A DNA stretch of 64,000 nucleotides from Juglans regia (GCF_001411555.2 NC_049909.1:3829875-3893874), one strand, 5' to 3'. Positions 22,457-35,516 are shown, numbered from the stretch's first letter. Notes: a model not told the origin generated them from the letters alone. Numbers and translations: made by a program.

Positions 22457-25227
22457 TGTAACAGCCCGCTAGAAATTCATTGGTGGAATTTCTATTGACT
22501 TTAGGAATCTCGTGAAAACCCCATAAGTTTTTACGAATCGACCAATCGCATACGTTTTAGTCTGTCAACATAGTCAGTGTTATCACTCACTGTGGTGCTA
22601 GTAATATGAGTTTAATTATTTGAGGTAATTAGAAGTGTCAGAATGCGTTATGGTCTACGCCATTAGACTCAGAGGATTATTTAGGATTTTATGGCGCAAT
22701 AACTTATTTTCATAATTCCGGACGAAACGTCTGTTGAAAATTGTGAAATTATTTTTAGGGGCACTTCAGGGTTGAATTTCATTAAACGATTTTCACTATA
22801 AGTTAATATGAATATTTAGAAATTTTTAGTACTAAGTTTATTATGTATTTTTTTGGAGTGAATAGTAACCTCGATAAGCGCACCCATTGCAGTGTTTTCA
22901 AAATCACAGTGTGGAATGTCCAAATTAGGTTAGAGAAGTTTTATTTGGACACTTGGCAAGATTTTAGCCACACTTAGTGAATGGTATTAGACACTTGACA
23001 CAAAGAAGAACCATTAGATAGATTTGTGAAGGAATCAAGGTGTGAGATCATGCCACCTAAGCAAAGTTGTGTTTCATCTGTTCAACCAAATTGTGCCAGA
23101 CCAAAGAGGGTTTCAACCCTAGCAAAACCCTAAATGATTGGAATCCAATTGAAACCCCAAAAGCTTGGTTGAAACCAAAACCCTAAATGGTTTTCCCAAA
23201 CCCTAAAGTTGGCCTCCAAACCCTTTTTAATCCGATTTCTAGCATTGTGTTTAATCACTTGATTAAATCACTTCCACATGCTATTAATTAATCAAATCCT
23301 TGTTATGACATCATTATTCAACCTTTTAAACCTTGGGAATTTGATTGGGCCAAGAAAAATTGATTTTGGGCTTGATAGCATCTCAAACCCTAACCAAACC
23401 CCCTTTAAACCCCAAATTGAAGCCCACATGGTGGGGCCCACCAAGACCCACGAAATTGGCCACCTTGGCAAAGCTTCTTGGAGAAGTTTCCTCCCCCACA
23501 TGGCAGACCATCCACTGCCATTGGCTGCACCCAATAGTGCCTTGATGTGAAGGAGAAATCCACTCCATCAACCTCCATCATTCACAGCTGCTGCAAGCAG
23601 TATCTGCCCCTCTCTATTCTCCACTTTATGTCACATATCCACCTCCAATCAAGGGTCATTCAAGCCCATAACTTCTCCCTCCAGAAGTCTAAAGTCGTGC
23701 AAGACATACTTCTCTCCATTTTATCACTTCTTTCTCCCGTTCTTAGAGAGAAACCCAAAAGAGCTCTCTCGGGCAGATTTCTGGGACTTTTTGCGTGGCC
23801 ATTTACGACCCTTTGTAAGTATTTTCGCACGATGATTCCTTCACATAAGTTGTTCGTCTTTGAGTCTAGTTTCCATGGATATATTATTAGTCTCATTCCT
23901 TTCTCATTTGGTTGGTCAAAAGTATTTTTAACCATGGAAAGGTCATTCTGGACGTGAAACTGGAGAGTATGTTATGTTTTGGAAGTTTTGACCAAGCTAA
24001 TGGAATTATCTTGGTCCGAAAATTTTATGGAGTGTTGTTAACATGTGTTTATGAATTTTAATTGAGGTTTTGTTGCATGAATAAAGCTTTTGATGATAGA
24101 TTTGCTTAGAGTTAGAAACTTGAAAACTGGAAGTGGAAAAACAGTTTCTGATTGGTGAAAGTTTGAATATTTCGTGGTTTAATCTTATTCCAAAGGCTTT
24201 GATATTTTTTATATGATGATCCTAAGCCTCTTATATACATGTTAGGATGTTATTTCGAAGATATTAGTATTATTTTTAAAGATATGATTTTCTATGCAAG
24301 AGGATTTCGGTTAGGCCTAAACTTTGATGTTTTTGAGTTAGATCCATGTTTTATTAAATTTTAGCCATGTGATTTTAAGTTTGATGGTTGGATCTTCTTT
24401 AGGACACATTTTTAAACCATGTGATGTGTTAGTTTGAAGATCACATGTCTTTAAGCCATGGATCAAGAGATTGATCATAGTTAGTTGGGAAAATCAGTTT
24501 CTGTTTTGGACTAAGTTTAAAACCAAAAACTCCAAGTGTTGTTTTGTGTTTTTTGGTGAGTTTTGTTTGATGTTTTAAAGCATGTTTGATCTTAGGATGA
24601 TGTTATGAATATGTTAGAAGTAAGATTTGATTTTTTTGGAATTCTTGGAGATGTTTTTATTAAGGTCAAAACTTGTGATTTAAGGTTTACTTTTTGTTAA
24701 AAAGTTTGGGTCTTTTTACAAAAAGTTTGGTATTGATAATTAGCTTTTTCTTAATGGATAGTTTTAAGGGTGTTTTTAAACTTAGGATAGGAAGATCTTT
24801 GTTACAAGATTTTGGTTTATTCATGAGTTTTGGAACTTGAAAGAATTGCAACCAAAATAAGACAAATGGCCTATGTAGGTTTCGGCCATAGTGAGTTTTT
24901 CATAGTTGTGATTGGTTTTAAATTTTTCTGAGTTGAGATTTGAGTTTGGGACAAAATTTACATGAGGAATGTAAATTTTGGTAATTTTTTGGAATTAGGA
25001 TATCAAATCCTTAAGTTAGGGGGTAAAATGGTCATTTGCCCACATGTAGAGGGTAAAATGGTAATTTTACTCTAAGTTGTCTCTTTTCACATTTTTAATT
25101 GTTAGTAATTAATTTCTAACTTTTAGAATAACCTTTTACAGTTCCTCGTGTTTCGCGCTTTATTCTAGTAGAACGCGACGATCGAGGTAAGTTAGCTTTT
25201 AACTTGCTATCAGTTTAATGTGTATGA

Positions 25228-25690
25228 GTGATAAGTAAGGGAACTAAATTGTATGTATGCATGTTATCATATGTGCCATGCCAAGTCATTACATATTTAT
25301 CTGTTACACATAATTTATTCTGTCATGAATTATTCATCTGTTACAAAAGATATTCTGTCACGTATTCCTATACATTGCAAGCATGTCATGTTAAGTTAAG
25401 TATGCCATCTGTTACATGTATTTCATGTCATGTAAGATTCACTGTCACATGTTACACCATGTTATGAAATGTTGTCTGTTATATGGTATGCCATGTTACG
25501 AAATGTTGCATGTTACATGTATGCCATGTTATGAAATGTATTCTGTTACATTTATGTCTTGAAGTATGTCATGTCTGTCATCTTATGTTCATGTCATGTT
25601 ATGCTACGTCAGGACTTTTGTCTTTTATGTCACGATCATGTTACGTCACGTTACGAAATGTCATGTATGCCAGTTAAGTTATTCATGTCA
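25228..25690. repeat. CATGTTA-type low-complexity tract in LTR
   Basis: Dense degenerate repetition of short strings such as CATGTTA, ATGTCATG and TGTTACAT. A second tract is at 26160-26470, and related tracts are at 20400-20800, 21060-21277, 45430-45840 and, reversed, 41320-41680. They create misleading short frames. Confidence 0.8.
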
Positions 25691-25885
25691 ATCACGACCC
25701 TAAGCGCTAGGATGGGGTAATATCCTAGTGGAACTCCTTTGTTCACGCTGGAGTGTCTAAATAGGTGTGAAATTCCCTGGGTTGACAAAGTACAGTCAAC
25801 AGGTTGCGAATGGGGCCTAATTAGCTGGTCACCGGAGCGCGCCAGGCACTAACGCCGATGGTGCCACACATTACGTTACGTGTGT

Positions 25886-26033
25886 CCACAGCAAGTGTGG
25901 CACAAACAAATAAGTCATGGGGCCACAACAACTGTGGAGCATGAAGTATGGGGCCACAACAACTGTGGAGCATACACTACGTGAGACACAGCAATTGTGA
26001 CACGTAGAATACGTGGGGCCACAACAACTGTGG
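25886..26033. repeat. Array of five small hairpin cores, about 32-bp period
   Basis: Cores at 25886, 25923, 25954, 25987 and 26019 have the form CCACA-ACAAC-TGTGG, with 5-bp complementary arms and a 5-nt loop; the fourth is a weaker variant. The array recurs in reverse in the solo LTR near 41810-41965. Confidence 0.8.
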
Positions 26034-27066
26034 AGTACGTATTAACGCACTCACAGCTGGTATAGAAACCTGTGATGTGATGCGGTAATCGGCAGGGACA
26101 CACGGCTCAAGGGGACCTGTGTAGCACCCATATGGTCACTTTAATGATTAAGTCTATTGAATAAGATTCCAAGTTCATGTATTTCACGTTCAAGTCATGT
26201 TTCAAGTTCACGTTATGTTACGTTCAAGTTTACGTTCATGCAATCATGGTAATCCCATGAGACAAGAATATGTTTCAAGTTCATGTTATGTTATGTTCAC
26301 ATTTACGTTATGTTCTAAGTTCACATTTATGTTATGTCATGCTCAAGTTCATGTTCAAATTATGCATGTTCACGTTCATGTTATGTTTTAAGTCCATGTT
26401 ATATTTCAAGTTCACGTTCATGCTAGGTTTCAAGTCACGTTCATGCTAAGCTTCAGTTTTAGTTTAAGTTATGCCAGTTATGTTATGTTGTATGTCAAAT
26501 TATGCTATGATTACTTATGATTTGATTACGCATTCATGCTTTTACTGCCATGCATGCATCATTAACCTGTGTGGAAGTTTTCTGTTAACTTGCTGAGATT
26601 TGTAATCAAATCTCACTATGGTAGTCCCAACTACCATTCCCTCCGAATGGTAGATTTTGTTTTAGGATCTGAAGGAGAACCGGGAATCGACCAACTGGAA
26701 ACGGCCGACTAAGCGACGATGCGACGTAGATGGTATTACAATAGTTACCTCAGATTACTACTTGTATTGGTGGAGTTCAATCTCCAGCACTCTTTTGATC
26801 ACAACCTTATGGACTATTATTGTGATCTTAGTTGTTTAGTATGTCGTTAAGTATGAAGTATGTTTTAAGTATTTGGGATATTTTAGTTTGGTGCATAGTA
26901 TTGCTAAAGAAAAAAATTATCCGCTGCGAATATTGCATAATGCTAGATGCATGTTAGGAATATTGCATCTTATATGTCATGAACGGGGGCAGGTAACCTT
27001 GTGTTGCATGTCTCGACACTTCAAATGTCCGTCCGATCCCAAGCGGAATTTGGGGGCGTCACAGGG

Positions 27067-27078
27067 TGGTATCAGAGC
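27067..27078 (+). promoter_or_regulatory. Primer binding site, tRNA-iMet
   Basis: TGGTATCAGAGC lies three bases after the LTR end. It is the exact initiator-Met tRNA primer site used by most plant LTR retrotransposons. Confidence 0.95.
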
Positions 27079-27228
27079 AATACGTCTCTGGGATTAAATC
27101 CACATGTCCTTAGGAAATGCACCAAATATTAGGCTTGAAATTGTAGTCTTCATTAGGCTTGAATTTCTTGAAGTATAAGAGATAGTATGTGGTTGTAACA
27201 CGTGTACTCATGTGATTTAGGAAGTGAC

Positions 27229-28340
27229 ATGACTCGAGGTAGGATACGTCAAAACCCTAAGGGAGTCACAAATTAGGATAATCAGAATCCCTTGATGGAT
27301 AGAGGATTAGCTGAAGCTGTACGTTTGTTGACTGACATGCTTAGACAATAGCAACATCAGCAAGCACATGTACCTAGACTCGAAGTCAGGGATTGTTTGT
27401 GTGAGAAGTTCTTGATCCATCGTTATCCAAACATTTCTGGTAATGAAGAGCCACTAAAAGCTAAGAAATGGATTATGGATCTCGAAAGGACATACGAGAT
27501 CTGTGGATGTACTGAGGACCATAAGGTTCTATATGTTGTATACCTATTCTAAGGAGAAGCTGGACTATGGTGGGGTACACAAAGGAAGCTTCTAGTTAAG
27601 GAACTAGGAAGTTTGGATGCATTGTCTTGGGAGAGATTTAAGGAAGAGTTGACAACAAATTCTTCCCAGATTCTGTCAAACAGCTAAAGGCGCAGGAGTT
27701 TGCAACTTTAACTCAAGGCAATTTGACCGTAGAGCAGTATGCCGCTAAGTTTATGGTGTTTGGAAGGTTTGCACCACACTTGATTTCTACTCAAAGGATG
27801 CAAGCACGAAAGTTTCAAGTTGGACTTCAGCCATGGATCCGTAGCCAAGTAGCTTGCCTAAGAATAAAGAATTATCAAGAGTTAGTAAACGTGGCCGCGA
27901 TAGCAGAGGCTGAGCAGAGAGGTCTAGCGATCCAGATCAATACCGAATGAAAGAGAACTTCATTGTATGCTACTGAAGAAAATCTGGAAATGAAGAAGAT
28001 GTCTACTGGACCAGATAAGGGAAAAAGCATCGAGATTGGAAGCTCAATACTAACCACGTACCCAATATGTGGGATGTCAGGAAAGAACCATGAAGGCAAG
28101 TGCAAACTTACCTTACGACTCTGTTTCAGATGTGGCCAATCTGACCACTTGATCAGAAATTGTCCCAAAAGAGGCCGGAGAAATGGAACTGTTCCCATTG
28201 GAGATTCCAAACCAAAGCCACGACCTCCAGTACTAGCTTAAGTGTATGCAGGTACTTCTAGAGACGCAGATGCTGACGCCCTAGGAACTAAAGGAGTTGG
28301 CATCGTCACTGGTTTTTTTCTAAGAGCTCTATATTGTTAA
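27229..28340 (+). pseudogene. Gypsy-type gag, decayed (element 1), no pol follows
   Basis: Starts MTRGRIRQNPKG. The gag core shows HRYPNISGNEEPLKAKKWI near 27421 and LTVEQYAAKF near 27724, and the region ends with a complete CX2CX4HX4C zinc knuckle (CFRCGQSDHLIRNC) near 28120. Stops near 27277, 27349, 27550, 27948 and 28239 and a frameshift near 27650 inactivate it. The reading finishes VYAGTSRDADA...GVGIVTGFFLRALYC with a stop at 28338, a stretch that in ordinary Gypsy elements sits just before the protease active site; protease and all later pol domains are absent. It is flanked by its own LTRs, so it would depend on enzymes from another element. Confidence 0.85.
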
Positions 28341-29586
28341 GCTTATTTAAGGTTGATTAGATTGCAATTGATGGTACTATTGCATTATTGATACTTTGGG
28401 TAAGTTAAATCTTTGAGGTTTATAACTTGTACGCAATTTGATTCAAGCGAGGCCCTACTTTGAGTGATTGTGGTATTGCACGAGAGTTTAGTTCGTACTT
28501 TGAATTGTTACCAGGTGGTAAGAGTAACATTTCTCATTGGGAGTAATTTTATTCATACCAGGGTAGATATATGTAATACCTTTTAGTAGTACGAGGAATG
28601 ATATTCAAGGTTGATGAATTAGTATCCCACGTATTTAGAGTTTGTTTTGATTATGAGGTTACAATGAAATTTATGTTCGGAAGAGTAAAGTGTGTGGAAG
28701 AAACTTTGGCCTTAGTAGGATTCACTTATGATAATAGTTTTATCCAATCGCGAATAATATAATTTCTGGCAAAGCACCGTGTTTATGGAAACCAGGATTG
28801 CCCTTATATTGGAGACATTTATATGGGAAGTAAAATCTTGTCTTAAGGATTTACGTGAACAGTAGGATCAAATTCTTTGGATTAGAGTCAGAAAAAGAGG
28901 TAGCTCATGATGGATAGAAGAGCTATGTTAATCATAAGAGAGAAACTCTTGAGTTGAGGTTAATAGCTGATCGTTTATCAAGGTACCACCTAGGAGGAGG
29001 AACGATTCGTGGTGATCATGAAGGAGTAAGCTAGTCCTAGGCAGATATAATTCCATGAGGAAATAGAGAATGTGAATTCAGTTGTGTATGGATTAAATTC
29101 TTCCAAATTGAACTGCATGAATACTTGAAATTTTAGATTTAGAGAGTATGTTGGTACGACTTGACCTACCTTGTGGAAGGATTCCAGTACAAATTGTTAT
29201 GATTTGAGAGAGAGAGAGTTAAGAATGGTAGATATATATACACGTTGTGGATAATTCTTTGAATAGTGAAGAGAATAGTGATTTCTTTTAAGCAAGGATT
29301 CAGTATCCTAGAAGGTCAGTCTAGAAGTCATTAAGTTTAGGCAGTAATCTTTGGGATTGTTATACCCTAATGTTATAGTGATAGTTACTTTGTATAACCA
29401 TGTGATGGTTATAGATAAGATTAGTGTTGACTACGAGAAGAAGGCGATACCACAAGAAGAACGAGACCTGCCCCTTGGGCGTGATGAGGCATCCAGTGAT
29501 TGGCAATAAGTTGGTAAGCAACTTCTTCTTTTGAGCGTATTTTATGTTTGTACTTACGTCGATTTCGAGGACGAAATCTTTTTTTT
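28341..29586 (+). other. Noncoding tail of gag-only element
   Basis: About 1.25 kb with no open frame over 60 codons and no reverse transcriptase or integrase motif. It ends with GAGGACGAAATC, the string usual just before the polypurine tract in plant Gypsy elements. Confidence 0.75.
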
Positions 29587-29598
29587 AGGAGAGGAGGA
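29587..29598 (+). promoter_or_regulatory. Polypurine tract
   Basis: AGGAGAGGAGGA directly precedes the TGTAACAGCC start of the 3' LTR. Confidence 0.9.
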
Positions 29599-32473
29599 TG
29601 TAACAGCCCGCTAGAAATTCATTGGTGGAATTTCTATTGACTTTAGGAATCTCGTGAAAACCCCATAAGTTTTTACGAATCGACCAATCGCATACGTTTT
29701 AGTCTGTCAACATAGTCAGTGTTATCACTCACTATGGTGCTAGTAATATGAGTTTAATTATTTGAGGTAATTAGAAGTGTCAGAATGCGTTATGGTCTAC
29801 GCCATTAGACTCAGAGGATTATTTAGGATTTTATGGCGCAATAACTTATTTTCATAATTCCGGACGAAACGTCTGTTGAAAATTGTGAAATTATTTTTAG
29901 GGACACTTCAGGGTTGAATTTCATTAAACGATTATCACTATAAGTTAATATGAATATTTAGAAATTTTTAGTACTAAGTTTATTATGTATTTTTTTTGGA
30001 GTGAATAGTAACCTCGATAAGCGCACCCATTGCAGTGTTTTCAAAATCACAGTGTGGAATGTCCAAATTAGGTTAAAGAAGTTTTATTTGGACACTTGGC
30101 TAGATTTTAGACACACTTAGTGAATGGTATTAGACACTTGACACAAAGAAGAACCATTAGATAGATTTGTGAAGGAATCAAGGTGTGAGATCATGTCACT
30201 TAAGCAAAGTTGTGTTTCATCTGTTCAACCAATTTGTGCCAGACCAAAGAGGGTTTCAACCCTAGCAAAACCCTAAATGATTGGAATCCAATTGAAACCC
30301 CAAAAGCTTGGTTGAAACCAAAACCCTAAATGGTTTTCCCAAACCCTAAAGTTGGCCTCCAAACCCTTTTTAATCCGATTTCTAGCATTGTGTTTAATCA
30401 CTTGATTAAATCACTTCCACATGCTATTAATTAATCAAATCCTTGTTATGACATCATTATTCAACCTTTTAAACCTTGGGAATTTGATTGGGCCAAGAAA
30501 AATTGATTTTGGGATTGATAGCATCTCAAACCCTAACCAAACCCCCTTTAAACCCCAAATTGAAGCCCACTTGGTGGGGCCCACCAAGGCCCACGAAATT
30601 GGCCACCTTGGCAAAGCTTCTTGGAGAAGTTTCCTCCCCCACATGGCAGACCATCCACTGCCATTGGCTGCACCCAATAGTGCCTTGATGTGAAGGAGAA
30701 ATCCACTCCATCAACCTCCATCATTCACAGCTGCTGCAAGCAGTATCTGCCCCTCTCTATTCTCCACTTTATGTCACATATCCACCTCCAATCAAGGGTC
30801 ATTCAAGCCCATAACTTCTCCCTCCAGAAGTCTAAAGTCGTGCAAGACATACTTCTCTCCATTTTATCACTTCTTTCTCCCGTTCTTAGAGAGAAACCCA
30901 AAAGAGCTCTCTCGGGCAGATTTCTGGGACTTTTTGCGTGGCCATTTACGACCCTTTGTAAGTATTTTCGCACGATGATTCCTTCACATAAGTTGTTCGT
31001 CTTTGAGTCTAGTTTCCATGGATATATTATTAGTCTCATTCCTTTCTCATTTGGTTGGTCAAAAGTATTTTTAACCATGGAAAGGTCATTCTGGACGTGA
31101 AACTGGAGAGTATGTTATGTTTTGGAAGTTTTGACCAAGCTAATGGACTTATCTTGGTCCGAAAATTTTATGGAGTGTTGTTAACATGTGTTTATGAATT
31201 TCATTGAGGTTTTGTTGCATGAATAAAGCTTTTGATGATAGATTTGCTTAGAGTTAGAAACTTGAAAACTGGAAGTGGAAAAACAGTTTCTGTTTGGTGA
31301 AAGTTTGAATATTTCGTGGTTTAATCTTATTCCAAAGGCTTTGATATTTTTATATGATGATCCTAAGCCTCTTATATACATGTTAGGATGTTATTTCGAA
31401 GATATTAGTATTATTTTTAAAGATATGATTTTCTATGCAAGAGGATTTCGGTTAGGCCTAAACTTTGATGTTTTTGAGTTAGATCCATGTTTTATTAAAT
31501 TTTAGCCATGTGATTTTAAGTTTGATGGTTGGATCTTCTTTAGGACACATTTTTAAACCATGTGATGTGTTAGTTTGAAGATCACATGTCTTTAAGCCAT
31601 GGATCAAGAGATTGATCATAGTTAGTTGGGAAAATCAGTTTCTGTTTTGGACTAAGTTTAAAACCAAAAACTCCAAGTGTTGTTTTGTGTTTTTTGGTGA
31701 GTTTTGTTTGATGATTTAAAGCATGTTTGATCTTAGGATGATGTTATGAATATGTTAGAAGTAAGATTTGATTTTTTGGAATTCTTGGAGATGTTTTTAT
31801 TAAGGTCAAAACTTGTGATTTAAGGTTTACTTTTTGTTAAAAAGTTTGGGTCTTTTTACAAAAAGTTTGGTATTGATAATTAGCTTTTTCTTAATGGATA
31901 GTTTTAAGGGTGTTTTTAAACTTAGGATAGGAAGATCTTTGTTACAAGATTTTGGTTTATTCATGAGTTTTGGAACTTGAAAGAATTGCAACCAAAATAA
32001 GACAAATGGCCTATGTAGGTTTCGGCCATAGTGAGTTTTTCATAGTTGTGATTGGTTTTAAATTTTTCTGAGTTGAGATTTGAGTTTGGGACAAAATTTA
32101 CATGAGGAATGTAAATTTTGGTAATTTTTTGGAATTAGGATATCAAATCCTTAAGTTATGGGGTAAAATGGTCATTTACCCACATGTAGAGGGTAAAATA
32201 GTAATTTTACTCTAAGTTGTCTCTTTTCACATTTCTAATTGTTAGTAATTAATTTCTAACTTTTAGAATAACCTTTTACAGTTCCTCGTGTTTCGCGCTT
32301 TATTCTAGTAGAACGCGACGATCGAGGTAAGTTAGCTTTTAACTTACTATCAGTTTAATGTGTATGAGTGATAAGTAAGGGAACTAAATTGTATGTATGC
32401 ATGTTATCATATGTGCCATGCCAAGTAATTACATATTTATCTGTTACACAGAATTTATTCTGTCATGAATTAT
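29599..32473 (+). mobile_element. 3' LTR of gag-only element, cut by the gap
   Basis: Matches 22457-25333 with roughly two dozen differences by eye (near 0.8 percent), so insertion was recent. It stops at the run of Ns after about 2875 bp; the remaining 1.7 kb and the right-hand target duplication are not in the window. Confidence 0.92.
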
Positions 32474-32573
32474 NNNNNNNNNNNNNNNNNNNNNNNNNNN
32501 NNNNNNNNNNNNNNNNNNNNNNNNNNNNNNNNNNNNNNNNNNNNNNNNNNNNNNNNNNNNNNNNNNNNNNNNN
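32474..32573. other. Assembly gap, exactly 100 N
   Basis: Exactly one hundred Ns, the conventional placeholder for a scaffold join of unknown size. Sequence on its two sides is not contiguous LTR. Confidence 1.
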
Positions 32574-33531
32574 CAATGAAGTGCTAGAGGTGGCGTCACA
32601 ACAATGTAACAATGTATTCTGGACTATAGCCGTGGGTTTCAAAAATCTAACTTTGAACGGGGACAAACGAAGACTCGGGAGGGCTTGAGAAGGGCTTAGG
32701 GGTGTTGGTAAAGCTACTGGTAGTGTTGGTTGGCCGTGGGTGGCGGTTGAAGGCCAAAACACCCAAATTGGAAATGGGGATAGGGGGGCTTCAAGGGTGG
32801 CGGATCGGAGCTGGGGAAGTGTGGTTTGGGTGGTTGGAGGGCCAATAGTGGTGTGGTGAAAAGCTAGTGGCCAATCGTGGCGCGACGACGGCTTGCAAAC
32901 TCAAGGGTGCCGCGGCTTGGAGCCACGTGTGGAGGCTAACGGCGGCTTGGGAGGAGCTGAAAATGGAGGGGGAAGGTCACCGGCCGAAGGGGAAGAAAAT
33001 GGGAGGGGCAGTGTCGCTTATGGACGGCGCACGACGGTGCACTGGGCGGATGAAGAAACGATCGGGGGAGAGGGGAGGAGGTGTCGCGCAGGAGAAGAGA
33101 AGCAGAGGAAAATAAGGAGAAAAAGAAAAGAGAAGGAAAAGAAAAAAGAGGGAAAAAGAAAATATGAGGGAAAGAAATGATGTCCAATCCTTACAACTTG
33201 GGTCACAATAATTGATCAAACGAAAAGAATTTCAAAACAGTAAGTCAAATAAAATAATTTAAATGTAGTGACTAGTTAAAATAAAATAATAATAAAAATC
33301 TAACAATACAATAATTTTAAAGTCCAACATTAAACTGATTTAAAGTAAAGAACAATTTAAATGTAAAACAATAATTAATACAAAGAAAGAACATCATAAT
33401 AAATTTCACAACTTAAAAAATATTAGAATAAATCCAATGAGAAATCCGATAAATTTAAAATAAGAGAACCAATATTTAAATTAATTAAAATAGTCATTCA
33501 ATTAAAATATACTAAAATATGGGGTATCACA
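32574..33531 (-). mobile_element. Truncated second copy of the 10022-12930 solo LTR
   Basis: The right 958 bp of the solo LTR, entered abruptly at the gap, ending GGGGTATCACA then TAAGT as in copy 1. Frames at 32867-33219 are GC-rich or purine-rich chance frames. Confidence 0.85.
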
Positions 33532-33844
33532 TAAGTAATATATCTCAAAACATAAACATGCTTCATAAAACTCATATAATATCTGGTATCCAAAGGTTAC
33601 AATACTTGCTCAACAGGTCTGTAACATAACGAGTACTGAAGACAAAGTTCCCTAAGTAAATGTAAAATTAGGGTAACTACTAGGCTATCCATCGAGTAGC
33701 TCGCGCAAGTCAGTCAAGGACGCCATAATACTATCGATGAAATGGAGCATCGATGCGATGGGATCCACATATTTCCTGTCTAGTCGACCGCCTTCAGACG
33801 ATCTTCTACCACATCTCTTGATCCTGGCACATGATCTACCATTC
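33532..33844 (-). mobile_element. Reverse LTR fragment, copy 2
   Basis: Second copy of 12931-13243. It includes the 55-bp direct repeat at 33790-33844, whose partner is at 46309-46363. Confidence 0.7.
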
Positions 33845-35398
33845 AGGGCTGAAAACCACTCACTATTTGCACCTTTTTGTCTAATCACTGCCCATCAAGG
33901 TGTCACTCAAGCCCATACTTCACTTTTCAGAAGTGTATTAGGTGTGCAAGTCATCCTTTCACTCATTTCTCTCCTTTTCATTTACGTTCTTGGAGAGAAC
34001 ACTTAGAAGCTCTCCCGAGCAATTTTCTTAGCCTTTTTGCGTGCAGTTTTTGAAACCGTTGTAACTATTATCTCACAAACCTTCCTTCATAAAAGTTGTT
34101 CATCTTTGAGTATAATCCGTGTGTACCTTTTGAGTTTGATTTCATGGTCATTTTTTTGACAAAAAGTTATTTGAACCATGGAAAGGTCAATCTAGGCGAT
34201 AAACTGGATAGTATGTTGTATTTTGGAGTTTTTGACCAAGCTATTGGACAAATCTTAGTTTGAAATTTTTATGGAGTGTTTTCAACATTTTTATATGAAT
34301 GTTTTTTGGGGATTTGTTGCACGATTAAACCTTTTGATGAAAAAGTCTAAAAACAGTTTCTGTTTTAAGAAAGTTTAGATCTTTTGTCATTTGTGGTTTA
34401 TTCTTACTCCAATGACCTTGATAAATTTATTTGATGATACTACTAAGCCTTTTATCTACATGTTAAGATGTTATTTTGAGGATTTTTAATGTTATTTTAA
34501 AATATATAAATTTTTATGAAAGAGAATACTCGGTTCGGTCAAAAGTTTGATGATTTCAGCTAGATACATGTTTTGGTTTACTTTCAGCCATGTGATTTTA
34601 AATTTAATGCTGGGATATACTTTAGGAAACATTTTTAAACCATATGATGTTTTTGTTTGAAGATCTCATAATGGCATGCCTCAGATCAAGTGTTTGATCA
34701 AAGCAAAGTTCAGAAACAATTATGTTTTTTACTAAGTGTTGGAGCCGAGTAATTCAAGTGAGATTTTGTGATTTTTGGTGACTTTAATGTGTTGATTCAA
34801 AGAATTTTAGTTCTTATAAATGTGTTATGAATATGTTAGAAGAAATATTTGGATTTTTGGAAGTTCTTGGAGATGTTTTAAAAAAGGTCAAAACCTTGAC
34901 ATTCAAGGGTTTGTGGTGTGGTTAAAAGTTTGGATCTTTTGCCTAAAAAGTTTTGTTTTTATGAGAAGTAGATTTTTCTGGATGTTTTAAGCATGTTTTT
35001 AAGCTTAGGATATGATAATCTTTGTTGCAATATTTCAGAATAATCATGAGTTTTGGAGTTGGATGAAATTGCAACAAAATCAAGAGATATGGCCTTTGGA
35101 AGTTTCGGCCCTATGATGTTTTTCATAGTTGTGATTTGTTTTTAATTTTTCTAAGTTGATATTTGAGTTTAGACAAAATTTACTTGAGAAATGTAAATTT
35201 TGGTATTTTTGGAGTTAGGATGTGAAATCCTTAAATTAGAGGGTAAAATAGTTTTTTTACTCTAGGTTGGCATTTTTTATGTTTGTAAGTTATTAGTGTT
35301 AAAACTTCTAACATTTAGAACTCCTACTTACTGTTTCTTGTATTTCGTGCTTTGGCTCGTAAAACGCGATGATCATTGTAAGTTAACTCCTAACCTAC
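33845..35398 (+). mobile_element. Forward LTR block first part, copy 2
   Basis: Second copy of 13244-14797, ending in the left LINE target duplication at 35385-35398. No gene. Confidence 0.75.
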
Positions 35399-35516
35399 AC
35401 AGGTCCCCTCTCTTGAGCAGATGGGGTTTTCTCTATGCTTCCTAGGAACATAGAGTTCTGTCTCTTGGATCTCCTCGATACATAGAGTTTGTTTTGTCTC
35501 AGTTGATCTTACACAC

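Larger units (their letters stand above)
22457..27063 (+). mobile_element. 5' LTR of gag-only Gypsy-like element, 4607 bp
   Basis: Starts TGTAACAGCCCG and ends GGGGGCGTCACA, followed by a primer binding site. The same sequence restarts at 29599. At about 4.6 kb it is unusually long. It contains no credible gene; frames at 23278-23957 and elsewhere are repeated in the second LTR as noncoding LTR sequence. Preceding bases CAAAC (22452-22456) match the uninterrupted site at 47483-47487. Confidence 0.9.

Noticed and set aside
23278..23957. Frames of 90 and 136 codons repeated at 30421-31100
   Set aside because: They are identical because they lie in the two LTRs of one element. LTRs of this family elsewhere do not keep the frames open.
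25886..26033. Possible CRISPR-like array of short palindromic repeats
   Set aside because: The units are degenerate, sit inside a plant LTR with no cas genes, and the spacers are themselves repeated.
32368..32762. Frames of about 100 codons crossing the N run
   Set aside because: They exist only because Ns were translated as X; the two sides are not contiguous sequence.
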